Source: JAVBNC01 sp031551765
Lineage (GTDB): Bacteria; Desulfobacterota; Desulfovibrionia; Desulfovibrionales; Desulfovibrionaceae
Reading direction: 5' to 3'
Assembly (NCBI GenBank): GCA_031551765.1
Contig: JAVBNC010000145.1
Span: forward strand, 1-64,000
Length of the DNA stretch: 64,000 nt
Part shown: positions 36,227 through 43,517 of the stretch, piece after piece
Numbering within the stretch: position 1 is the first letter of the stretch
Layout: every line of letters begins with the position of its first letter
Translations under genes and position numbers: made by a program
The notes under the pieces: generated by a model
Seen by the model: only the letters and a program-made list of their open reading frames with translations
The model's database searches: none
What the model was told of the DNA's origin: nothing

Positions 36227-37117
36227 ATGAAACTCGGTTTTCTCGGTTTCGGCGAAGCGGCCTATTTCATGGCCCAGGGCCTGCGCGAGGAAGGCAAGCG
36301 GGACCTGTTCGCCTATGACCTGCTGGTTACCAGGCCGGAAAGCAAGGAATACGGCGTGCTGCAAGCCCGCGCCCAGGAGACGGGCGTAACGCTGGTCAAA
36401 TCCGCGCAAGAGCTGGCCGCGGCAGTGGACTGCGTCGTTTCCTCGGTCCAGGCCAAGTACAACCGCGCGGCCATAGAGGGCGTGCTGTCCCACATGCGCC
36501 CCGGCCAGCTGCTGGTGGACGTGACCACGGATTCCCCCACGGCCAAACGCGGCCACGGTGAGGCCTGCACGCGACAAGGCGTGCTTTACGCGGACAGCGC
36601 CATGATGGGGCCGCTGCCCCTGTTCCGTCACAAGGTGCCCATGCTGGTTTCCGGCGACGGCGCGGCCCGCTGGCAGGAGGCCATGACGCCTTTTAAAATG
36701 GCTATCGAGGTCGTGGGCGCAACGGCCGGGGACGGCACGCGCATCAAGCTGGCCCGCAGCATTTTCACCAAGGGCTTTGAGGCGCTGCTGGTGGAAACCT
36801 TTACATTCGCCCACCGCAACGGCATTGTGGACGTGGTGATGCAAAGCCTGAGCGACACCATGAACAAGACGCCCTTTGCCGTCACCGCCCTGCGCTACGT
36901 GGCCGGGGATACCGTGCACGCGGAACGCCGCAGCCACGAAGCCGAAGAAGCCGCCACCGGCATGCGCGAATGCGGCATGGACCCCCTGGTCACGGAAGGC
37001 GTGGCCAAACGCCTGCGCCGCACGGCGGAACAAGGCTACCGCGACAAGCTGGGCGGCAAGGTGCCTGAAACCTGGGAAGAAGTGTTCCAACTCTGGGACG
37101 AGACAGAATACCGATAG
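36227..37117 (+). CDS. NAD(P)-dependent 6-phosphogluconate/3-hydroxyacid dehydrogenase-like protein (DUF1932 C-terminus)
   Basis: A 296-residue oxidoreductase with an N-terminal Rossmann fold (KLGFLGFGEAAYFMAQGL) and LLVDVTTDSPTAKR in the position of the beta-hydroxyacid dehydrogenase substrate loop. A helical C-terminal domain follows, with RIKLARSIFTKGFEALLVE containing the catalytic-type Lys. This is the layout of DUF1932-containing dehydrogenases. Tight spacing to the M29-like gene indicates an operon. Its stop codon TAG is immediately followed by a family B repeat. Substrate unknown. Confidence 0.85.
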   Translation: MKLGFLGFGEAAYFMAQGLREEGKRDLFAYDLLVTRPESKEYGVLQARAQETGVTLVKSAQELAAAVDCVVSSVQAKYNRAAIEGVLSHMRPGQLLVDVTTDSPTAKRGHGEACTRQGVLYADSAMMGPLPLFRHKVPMLVSGDGAARWQEAMTPFKMAIEVVGATAGDGTRIKLARSIFTKGFEALLVETFTFAHRNGIVDVVMQSLSDTMNKTPFAVTALRYVAGDTVHAERRSHEAEEAATGMRECGMDPLVTEGVAKRLRRTAEQGYRDKLGGKVPETWEEVFQLWDETEYR

Positions 37118-37118
37118 C

Positions 37119-37203
37119 TGTCGAAGCCATCCAAGAGTGAAAGCAGGGCTCTGCCCTGCACCCGCAAGGGAGCTGAGCCCCCTTGACCCCGCAACAGTGG
37201 GGG
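37119..37203 (+). repeat. Family B repeat, single left end
   Basis: TGTCGAAGCCATCCAAGA starts one base after the TAG stop of the preceding gene. The GCAGGGC-tct-GCCCTGC hairpin and AGGGAGCTGAGCCCCCTT follow. There is no right-hand inverted end. It interrupts what otherwise looks like an operon with the aminotransferase. Confidence 0.75.
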
Positions 37204-37247
37204 ATCCCCTTGCACATAACGGCACGCTAACAACCGAGGATACCCGC

Positions 37248-38444
37248 ATGCAGTACCGCTTTTCAGACCGCATTCTGACCACCAAGCCTTCCGCCACCCG
37301 AGCCATGTCGGACAAGGCTTCGGCCATGGCCAAGCAGGGCATCCCGGTCATTTCCTTTTCCTCGGGCGAGCCGGATTTCACCTCGCCCGCCGCCGTGCAC
37401 AAATACGCCGCCCAGGCCATGGACCAGGGGGAAACCCACTACACGGCCACGGTAGGCCACGCGGATGTGCTGGACGCGGTCCGCTCCTACTACAAGGCGG
37501 AATTCGGGCTGGACTACGCGCGCAATGAAACCATGGTCGGCTCCGGCGCCAAGCCGCTGATATACGAAGCCCTGGGTTGCCTGGTGAACCCCGGCGACGA
37601 GGTGCTCATTTTCGCCCCGGCCTGGGTCAGCTACGTGGAACAGGTGGCGCTGTTCGGCGGCGTGCCGGTGGTCATCGACACGGCCAAAACGGGCCTGCAG
37701 CCGGAAATGGCGGACGTGCTCAAGGCCGTCACGCCCAGGACCAAGGCCGCCATTATTAACTCCCCCAACAACCCCACGGGCAAGATTTACAGCGAATCCT
37801 TTATCCGCGAACTCTGCCGTCTGGCCCTGGAAAAGAACATCATCCTCATCAACGACGAAATTTACGAAAGAATCCTCTTTGACGGCCGGGTCTACCGCAA
37901 CCCGGTGCAGCTGCTGCCGGAAAGCCGTCCCGTGGTCATCAACGTCAACGGCGCCAGCAAAGCCTTTGCCATGACCGGCTGGCGCATGGGTTACGCCACC
38001 GGCCCCCAGGAACTGATCAAAAAGATGGCCACCATGCAGGGGCACATCACGTCCGCCGCCAGCACCATAACCCAGTGGGCCACGGTGGGGGCCATCAAGG
38101 AAGCCATGGCCGACGTGCGCTCCATGTCCGCCGCCTACCAGGAGCGCAAAGACTGTGTCATGAAGTTGCTGGGCACATGCCGCCACATCAAATGCGACCA
38201 GCCGGAAGGCACCTTCTACGCGTTCATCGACGTGCGGCCCGTGCTGGGCAAGACGTACAAAGGCACGACCATTACGGATGACGTGCGATTCGCGGAGCTG
38301 CTGCTGGAAGAAGCCCATATCGCCTTTGTACCGGGCACGGCCTTTTTGGCGCCGGGCTTTTTGCGCATGTCCTTTGCCACTTCCCTGCCGGACATCAAGG
38401 AAGGGTTGGGCCGCCTGCAAAAACTGCTGGAAGCCGTGGCCTGA
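37248..38444 (+). CDS. Class I/II pyridoxal-phosphate aminotransferase
   Basis: A 398-residue fold-type I aminotransferase of the AspC/class I-beta group. GSGAKPLIYEAL binds PLP phosphate, NSPNNPTG (about 171-178) holds the ring-contact Asn, NDEIYERI the Asp and Tyr, and NGASKAFAMTGWRMGY the Schiff-base Lys238. FLRMSFATS carries the C-terminal carboxylate-binding Arg. Full length. GAGGA precedes the ATG at 37248. Probably works with the upstream dehydrogenases on a 2-amino acid/2-oxo acid pair. Aspartate aminotransferase is the default alternative. Confidence 0.92.
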   Translation: MQYRFSDRILTTKPSATRAMSDKASAMAKQGIPVISFSSGEPDFTSPAAVHKYAAQAMDQGETHYTATVGHADVLDAVRSYYKAEFGLDYARNETMVGSGAKPLIYEALGCLVNPGDEVLIFAPAWVSYVEQVALFGGVPVVIDTAKTGLQPEMADVLKAVTPRTKAAIINSPNNPTGKIYSESFIRELCRLALEKNIILINDEIYERILFDGRVYRNPVQLLPESRPVVINVNGASKAFAMTGWRMGYATGPQELIKKMATMQGHITSAASTITQWATVGAIKEAMADVRSMSAAYQERKDCVMKLLGTCRHIKCDQPEGTFYAFIDVRPVLGKTYKGTTITDDVRFAELLLEEAHIAFVPGTAFLAPGFLRMSFATSLPDIKEGLGRLQKLLEAVA

Positions 38445-38461
38445 GGATTAGCCCCTAAAAA

Positions 38462-38503
38462 ACAATCGCCCGGCCGCCGGATATCCGGCGGCCGGGCGAT
38501 TGT
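38462..38503. terminator. 42-nt perfect palindrome between convergent genes
   Basis: acaatcgcccggccgccgga plus t is followed at once by its exact complement. On the minus strand TTTTTTAGGGG follows, so it is a good terminator for the methyltransferase gene. For the rightward aminotransferase it lacks a T-run. Confidence 0.85.
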
Positions 38504-38521
38504 GCTTGCGCGCCCCTTTGT

Positions 38522-39322
38522 TCAGCCCATATTGTAAGCCAGGAAAAATATCCTGGTGAAAGGCAGCAGCACGGAACCGTCGCGCTGCACGGGGTAGGCC
38601 CGGCGTATTCCTTCGGTGTACTCGGCGGTGAACTCTTTTTTCAGGGCTTCGTCAGGCAACACGTCCAGGTAAGGGCGCAGCATGGTGCCCTTGGTCCACT
38701 CCACCACGTCCTCGGGGCTTTTCAGCACGTGGATGTAGTTGGTCTTCCAGAGGTACAGTTCCTTGGTCAGGCCGCAGAGCAGGTCGTAAAAATAGTCGAA
38801 GTCACGGTAGTTGAACTGGAAGGTGCGCTTGACGTGGTAGGCCTTCCATTTGGGCGAGACGGCCAGCTTTTCCGCTTCCTGGTAAGTGGGCATGGGCAAC
38901 GCGTACGGGGCCTGCACGGCCAGCGCGCCTTTCTTGTTCAACAGTGCGAACATCTTGGGGATGAGCAGGTGGTGGTCCGGCAGCCACTGCAGGGCCGCGT
39001 TGGAAAACACGATGTCAAAGCTGCCGAGATCCGAAAGGCTATCGGAAGCGTCCCTCTGGACCCACTCGATATCCGGGGCCAGCTTGTGCGCCTTGTCCAG
39101 CATGGAGCGGGAACTGTCCAGCCCCACGCAGGCCGCGCCTGGCCACTTTTGGCGCAGCACCGTGGTGCTGTTGCCGGTGCCGCAGCCTATGTCGATGATC
39201 CGCCCGGGGCTTTCCACCTCGATTCTGGCGGCCAGGTCAATGGTGGGCTGGGTCCGCTCTTTTTCGAACTTCAGGTACTGGTCCGGCTGCCATTCCGAGG
39301 ACGTGCTTCTGTCACTTGCCAT
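38522..39322 (-). CDS. Trans-aconitate 2-methyltransferase-like protein
   Basis: A 266-residue SAM-dependent methyltransferase. Motif I IIDIGCGTGNSTTVL (about 42-55), VGLDSSRSML, VQRDASD and DIVFSNAALQWLPDH match E. coli Tam closely, as do the start WQPDQYLKFEKERTQP and the ending PYPVQ...GSVLLPFTRIFFLA-type region. Tam methylates trans-aconitate formed spontaneously from cis-aconitate, which inhibits aconitases. An aconitase-family gene lies elsewhere in the window. Confidence 0.88.
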   Translation of the reverse strand: MASDRSTSSEWQPDQYLKFEKERTQPTIDLAARIEVESPGRIIDIGCGTGNSTTVLRQKWPGAACVGLDSSRSMLDKAHKLAPDIEWVQRDASDSLSDLGSFDIVFSNAALQWLPDHHLLIPKMFALLNKKGALAVQAPYALPMPTYQEAEKLAVSPKWKAYHVKRTFQFNYRDFDYFYDLLCGLTKELYLWKTNYIHVLKSPEDVVEWTKGTMLRPYLDVLPDEALKKEFTAEYTEGIRRAYPVQRDGSVLLPFTRIFFLAYNMG

Positions 39323-39326
39323 AAGA

Positions 39327-39365
39327 CCCCCTGCGCCCTGCTCTCATTCTTCATTGGCTTCGACA
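39327..39365 (-). repeat. Family B repeat, truncated end
   Basis: CCCTGC...CTCTCATTCTTCATTGGCTTCGACA is one end of family B. It lies between the two minus-strand genes and stops one base before the glycosyltransferase stop codon. Confidence 0.65.
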
Positions 39366-39366
39366 A

Positions 39367-40239
39367 TCACGATTTAAAAAGCCCGCGCACGGCCCAGAAG
39401 CCGCGCAGCCGCCCCCGGAGCATGGCGAAACGGTGGCAAAAGGTCCTGAAGCCCTGCCGGGGCAGCTCGCCCAGAAAGCAGGCCAGGGGGTACAGAATGT
39501 TCAGCAGTTTAAACCACAGCGGGTAACCGTGCTTTTGCAGCAGGTACATGCGGCCCATGCCGTAGCCGTGAATTTTTGGTATGTTGGGCGCGTCCGCGTT
39601 TTCATCGTCGTGGAACACCCGGATGCGCGCGTCGCGGTAAACGGCTTTCCCGCCGGCCAGCAGACGGATGAGAAAATCCGTCTCCTCCCCGCTCTGCCAG
39701 GGCGTGGACGCGCCTATGCCCATGTCGGTGTCGAACGGGCCCACGCGCAGGGCGTCCTCCCGGCGTATGAACAAACACCAGGACGGCGCGTTGCGGTGCG
39801 CGGAATACCAGTTGACCCGCGTGGGAACGCTCCGCTCCCCTTTGTCCGGCGCGCTCATGTCCGCGCCGCCCTCACCGATGACGGCGGCCGCGTCCGGCAG
39901 TTCACCCAGACTGCGCGCCAGCCGGGCAAAGGTGTCCGGCGCGTAATAACAATCATCGTCCGCCAGCGCGATAACGTCCCCTTCCGCTCCTTCCGCCCCT
40001 TCCGCATAGGCCAGCAGGCGGTTGCGCGCTTCCGACAGCCCGCAGGGCTCCAGGGGCAGAACAATAACGGGGAAACGCCCGGCAAAAGCGGACAGCAGCG
40101 GGTCCAGGGTTCCGGGCGGGTTCTGGTCGCCCAGCAGCAGCGTGAAGTCCCGATACTCCTGTTGCGCCAGACTTTCAAACAGGCGCTCAAGATAGTACGG
40201 TTCCCGCTGCCTGGTGGTGGCGATCAGACACAAGCGCAT
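39367..40239 (-). CDS. Glycosyltransferase family 2
   Basis: A 290-residue GT-A enzyme. The nucleotide-sugar and metal site is ALADDDCYY (DDD form of the DXD motif), with LSEARNRLLAYA before it. The PWQSGEETDFLIRLL segment supplies the likely catalytic base (ED/EET). The C-terminal end is hydrophobic (LWFKLLNILYPLACFLGEL), suggesting membrane association. The ATG at 40239 has GGGGA upstream. A GTG at 40266 is possible. It starts about 5 bases after the upstream glycosyltransferase. Probably acts on a surface polysaccharide or glycolipid. Confidence 0.88.
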   Translation of the reverse strand: MRLCLIATTRQREPYYLERLFESLAQQEYRDFTLLLGDQNPPGTLDPLLSAFAGRFPVIVLPLEPCGLSEARNRLLAYAEGAEGAEGDVIALADDDCYYAPDTFARLARSLGELPDAAAVIGEGGADMSAPDKGERSVPTRVNWYSAHRNAPSWCLFIRREDALRVGPFDTDMGIGASTPWQSGEETDFLIRLLAGGKAVYRDARIRVFHDDENADAPNIPKIHGYGMGRMYLLQKHGYPLWFKLLNILYPLACFLGELPRQGFRTFCHRFAMLRGRLRGFWAVRGLFKS

Positions 40240-40243
40240 AGCT

Positions 40244-41182
40244 TCATCCCCAGGGTTGGCGTCCACTCAAACGCCGGAACAGCCGGTAAATCATGTGCAC
40301 ACTGAAAACCGGCAGGCTGGCCCCGGCCACCAGCAGCGCGGGCAGCGCAAATGCCCGGCCCGCCTCGGCCAGGGCATCCAGGATATGGCCTTTCATCCAG
40401 TGGCGCATATTCGCGGCGAAAAAACGCGCCAGGGCCAGGCCGGAATCCACCGCCCCGGCATGGAACGCGGCCAGAGCGCGGGCCAGTTCGGGCACCAGTT
40501 CATCCAGCCGGGACAGGCAGTGGCCGGAAAGCTGCCCTTCCGCCCCCCGCTCTATGCCCACCACGGGCAGGGAGAGGCAGGCCACGCTTTTGCCCGCGGC
40601 AAAGAGCCTGGCGTAGTATTCGGTATCGGAAAAATACAGCAGCCGCGTATCATAATGCACAGCGGCCAGTTCCCTGCGGAAAAACACCACGCTTGGGGAA
40701 CCCAGGGTGTTCACCACCAGGCTCCTGCCGGGGTAGCGCGCGCTGAAATCCCGCAGCGTGGCGTCCGAGGGCACATACTCCCCCACGCAGTCCCCGGAAC
40801 AATGTAGCGCCCTGCCGGCGACCAGCGCCTTGGCCCCAGTCTCCTCCATACGCGTGCAAACCTTTTGCAGCGCATCAGGGGAGCGGTACCAGTCGTCCTG
40901 GTGCAGCAGGGTCACAATTTCTCCACGGGCCAGGGCCAGGGCCGCGTTCCAGTTGGCCGGGGCCTTCAGCGCGGGAATGTTTCTTTTGTACACGACCCGC
41001 GTATCACCGCAAGCGCGCACCAAGTCGTGAATGGCGTCCGTGTCCGAATCGTCGGAAACCACACACTCCAAACTCACGTTTTGCTGCGCCAGCACGGCCT
41101 GCAGGCAGCGCGAAAACGCCGGCGCGTTGTTGTACGCCGGGATACAGACGGATACCGTTGGCGATTCCTGTGCACTGCGCAT
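40244..41182 (-). CDS. Glycosyltransferase family 2
   Basis: A 312-residue GT-A enzyme. TVSVCIPAYNNAPAFSRCLQAVLAQQ is the classic N-terminal nucleotide-binding start. ECVVSDDSDTD follows, then LLHQDDWY with the DD metal motif. DTEYYARLFAAGK is in the acceptor-site position. The end VFSVHMIYRLFRRL is hydrophobic or basic. The start at 41182 is chosen from the family pattern. No good Shine-Dalgarno is seen, and GTG 41218 is an alternative. Paired with the downstream glycosyltransferase. Confidence 0.87.
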   Translation of the reverse strand: MRSAQESPTVSVCIPAYNNAPAFSRCLQAVLAQQNVSLECVVSDDSDTDAIHDLVRACGDTRVVYKRNIPALKAPANWNAALALARGEIVTLLHQDDWYRSPDALQKVCTRMEETGAKALVAGRALHCSGDCVGEYVPSDATLRDFSARYPGRSLVVNTLGSPSVVFFRRELAAVHYDTRLLYFSDTEYYARLFAAGKSVACLSLPVVGIERGAEGQLSGHCLSRLDELVPELARALAAFHAGAVDSGLALARFFAANMRHWMKGHILDALAEAGRAFALPALLVAGASLPVFSVHMIYRLFRRLSGRQPWG

Positions 41183-41299
41183 ACTAACCAAATATAAGAA
41201 GTTTCGTCTTTCCGCCACGGCGGCATCATACCATAACCGCAGAGAAAATAAAGAAACCGTCCCGCTAAAAACGGCCGCGGCATCCGGCGAAAAAGCGGC

Positions 41300-41384
41300 T
41301 GGTGCGAGAGAGGAGGCTCGAACTCCTAAGGGATTACCCGCTGGATCCTAAATCCAGTGCGTCTACCAAGTCCGCCACTCTCGC
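41300..41384 (-). tRNA. tRNA-Leu (UAG)
   Basis: On the minus strand an acceptor stem GCGAGAG/CTCTCGC, D-arm with GGTAGACGC, anticodon stem CTGGA/TCCAG with loop TTTAGGA (anticodon TAG), a long variable arm (GCGGGTAATCCCTTAGGA) as in class II tRNAs, the TTCGAGC T-loop and an encoded CCA. Reads CUA and possibly other CUN Leu codons. Confidence 0.96.
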
Positions 41385-41467
41385 CCGTCAAGCGCCGCGA
41401 AGAGCGCATGTAAAAAACCGCGCTCCCGCCAAGGGCGCGACACCATAGCCTTTCCTTTCCGCGCCTG

Positions 41468-42226
41468 TCAATGCGAGGCGAGCCAAATCCAGCCCGGAAC
41501 ATGCATCCAGGCGCGGCGCAGCCGCTTGTCCAAAGCGAGCGCGTCGGGCTCGGCGACGAAAAGGGCTTTCCAGAACCCCGGGCCGTGGTTGCAGTGACAG
41601 GTGTGGGTAAGCTCGTGCAGCAGCACATGGCGGCACAGTTCGTCCGGCAGAAACACCAGGCAAAGGTTCAGGCTGATATCCCCGGACGCGGTACAGCTGC
41701 CCCAGCGGCTTTTTTGCAGGCGCACCCGCACCCCGCGCACCCGGAACCCGTGCGCGGCGGCCAGCTCGCGCAGCGTGCGGTCCAGCGTTTCCCTGGCGTG
41801 GCCGCGCACCCATTCCCGCAGGCGGCGGCAACCGGAAGCAAGATTGTCCGGCCCTTCCGGCAGCAGCAGCTCCCCCTCGCGCAAAACCGCGCCGCGTACG
41901 GCGGCACCCCAACGCAAAGGCAGCGCCACGCGCCCGCCATGCAGAGAAAGAACTTCCGGCAAACCGGAAACAACCGCTTGCCCCGCTTCGCCGCACACGG
42001 CGCGCAGGGTGCGCTGGATCCAGACGCGGTGCCGCTCCAGCAGTTCCGGGATGAGCGCGCGCGACATGCCGCGCGGCAGCACCACTTCCAGGCCGGATTC
42101 CGGCCGCACCCGCAACCGCGCGTGCCGGGCCCGCGCGCTTTCTCGCACACTGTACGGCACGGGCCAGGGGAGCGGGGAGGAAGGCGTCACAGCGCCGTCA
42201 GCGCGGGGGGTCACAGGGGGTCGCAT
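41468..42226 (-). CDS. YgjP-like zinc metallopeptidase (M48/DUF45)
   Basis: A 252-residue protein with HELTHTCHCNHGPGFWKAL, the HExxH-type Zn site (HELTH) plus downstream His of the YgjP/WLM fold, and the preceding KSRWGSCTASGDISLNLCLVFLPDEL conserved in the family. The N-terminal PYSVRESARARHARLRV is where homologues normally begin, so a later start is possible. The ATG used overlaps the upstream gene by 29 bases. Cytoplasmic. Substrate unknown for the family. Confidence 0.85.
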   Translation of the reverse strand: MRPPVTPRADGAVTPSSPLPWPVPYSVRESARARHARLRVRPESGLEVVLPRGMSRALIPELLERHRVWIQRTLRAVCGEAGQAVVSGLPEVLSLHGGRVALPLRWGAAVRGAVLREGELLLPEGPDNLASGCRRLREWVRGHARETLDRTLRELAAAHGFRVRGVRVRLQKSRWGSCTASGDISLNLCLVFLPDELCRHVLLHELTHTCHCNHGPGFWKALFVAEPDALALDKRLRRAWMHVPGWIWLASH

Positions 42227-43151
42227 CCTGTTTGCATTGGTCCAGGCTCTCCAGTTCCGGCGGCAGGTCGGAAACGGAGGCGGCCGGAGACGGCCGGGAC
42301 GCGGAGCGCGGCGGTGCCTGAACTTCACTGCGCAGGGACTGGGGCAGGCCATTGACCATGATCAGCGGCAGCGTGTCAAAGCCCAGACGCAGGACGTCGG
42401 CCTTGTTGCGCAAGAGGCGCAGCCGCAAGATCAGGCCGCGGGCAAAGGAAATATCCGGTTCCGGCCCGGAAAGGCTGGCCGTAAAGGCTTCCCGCAGCGA
42501 GCGCCCGTTCCGTAGCCCCCGTTCCAGACGCAGAATAGCGGCAAAGTCGCTCTCGTCCTTCATCACCGGCACAAAAGCGGCGCTGCCGGCAAAAGCCGCC
42601 ACAGCGTCCTTACAAGCGGGGCAGGAAGGGGAAAAATACACGCGGCGCTCGCCGTGTTCCGCGCCGCTTATCACCCAGATACTCACCCGCTCGTTCACGG
42701 CGGCGGCACCGTTGGCCAGGAACAGCACCAGCCAGACCATGAACAGAATGGACGGCCTGGCCTGGCCCTTGAACCAGCCCTGCGGCGCGCGGCGCAAAAG
42801 CAAAAACAACAGCCCCAGAAACAGCGCCGCCCCAAGGCAGCTCAAGCAGGGCGCAATGCCCAGCATGACCGCGAGCAGCAGCGAATCCGCCACAAGGCCC
42901 GCGCTGACAAGGAAAAAGGCCAGACCGGGACGACGCCACAGGCAGCACAGCGAAATGAGGGCAAAGGCCGCGACGCCCACCCACCACAGCGAAACGCCCG
43001 CGACGGACACGTCGCGGAACAGCCGGCAGCCGCTGCTGGGGCAAAAACTTTCTCCGAAGTATCCGCTTTGCAGCGCGCAGTATCCCGCGCCAAGCAGAGC
43101 GAGCAGCGCGGCCCCCCAGGGCAGGGGCGCGTACCGTGAGGCAGAGGGCAT
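42198..43151 (-). CDS. VKOR-family disulfide-forming protein with thioredoxin-like C-terminus
   Basis: A 317-residue fusion. The N-terminal half has about five helices with C37 and C42 in the loop (FCPSSGC) and the membrane-edge CxxC C102/C105 (APCLSCLG), as in vitamin K epoxide reductase homologues that replace DsbB. The C-terminal half faces the periplasm and has C177-P-A-C180 (FSPSCPACKDA), the thioredoxin-like partner. A predicted self-contained periplasmic disulfide-bond machine using quinone. The C-terminal 40 residues are Pro/Ser-rich. GGAG precedes the ATG. Confidence 0.85.
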   Translation of the reverse strand: MPSASRYAPLPWGAALLALLGAGYCALQSGYFGESFCPSSGCRLFRDVSVAGVSLWWVGVAAFALISLCCLWRRPGLAFFLVSAGLVADSLLLAVMLGIAPCLSCLGAALFLGLLFLLLRRAPQGWFKGQARPSILFMVWLVLFLANGAAAVNERVSIWVISGAEHGERRVYFSPSCPACKDAVAAFAGSAAFVPVMKDESDFAAILRLERGLRNGRSLREAFTASLSGPEPDISFARGLILRLRLLRNKADVLRLGFDTLPLIMVNGLPQSLRSEVQAPPRSASRPSPAASVSDLPPELESLDQCKQDATPCDPPR

Positions 43152-43334
43152 GGGAACTCCAAAAGTTCTTTTTCTGAAACCCAGTCATCTATACCCGCTT
43201 GCAAGGGCGAGGTAAATGACAAAGGGCCGCCGGGGAACGTTGTCTAAGCCGGGAGAATTCCGCTCTCTCCACGCGTCGGCAGGCTTTCGGAGCGACAATG
43301 TGTTCGCTCGTTTCTTTCGTCTCCCTCCGCCTGG
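43152..43334. other. Non-coding region
   Basis: Upstream region of the VKOR-like gene. Beyond its Shine-Dalgarno I see no gene or clear promoter. Confidence 0.4.
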
Positions 43335-43357
43335 ATCCCCCGGTCAAGCCGGGGGAT
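43335..43357. repeat. Short palindrome atcccccgg-tcaag-ccgggggat
   Basis: A 9-bp perfect stem embedded in CCTGGATCCCCCGGTCAAGC. The sequence closely resembles short palindromes (GGATCCCCGGGTCAAGCC-like) that are widely repeated in alphaproteobacterial genomes. Only one copy here. Confidence 0.5.
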
Positions 43358-43435
43358 GACGGGTGGGAGAGGCGAGGGCTTCCGAGCCTTCATCCCGGGC
43401 AAACGGCTTCATCTGCGCGCAACTTTCGTATCCAC

Positions 43436-43515
43436 CCTGTCGCGGGGTCAAGGGGGCTCAGCCCCCTTGCGGGTGCAGGGCAGCGCCCCGCTCTCGCTCT
43501 TGGATGGCTTCGACA
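43436..43515 (-). repeat. Family B repeat, single end
   Basis: On the minus strand TGTCGAAGCCATCCAAGA starts 3 bases after the glmU TAA and runs through the GCGGGGC-gct-GCCCTGC hairpin and AGGGGGCTGAGCCCCCTT to GACCCCGCG. It may act as the glmU 3' hairpin. Confidence 0.75.
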
Positions 43516-43517
43516 GT

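Noticed and set aside
41300..41384. tRNA-Leu as an integration site
   Set aside because: No integrase gene and no direct repeat of the tRNA 3' end was found in the flanks.
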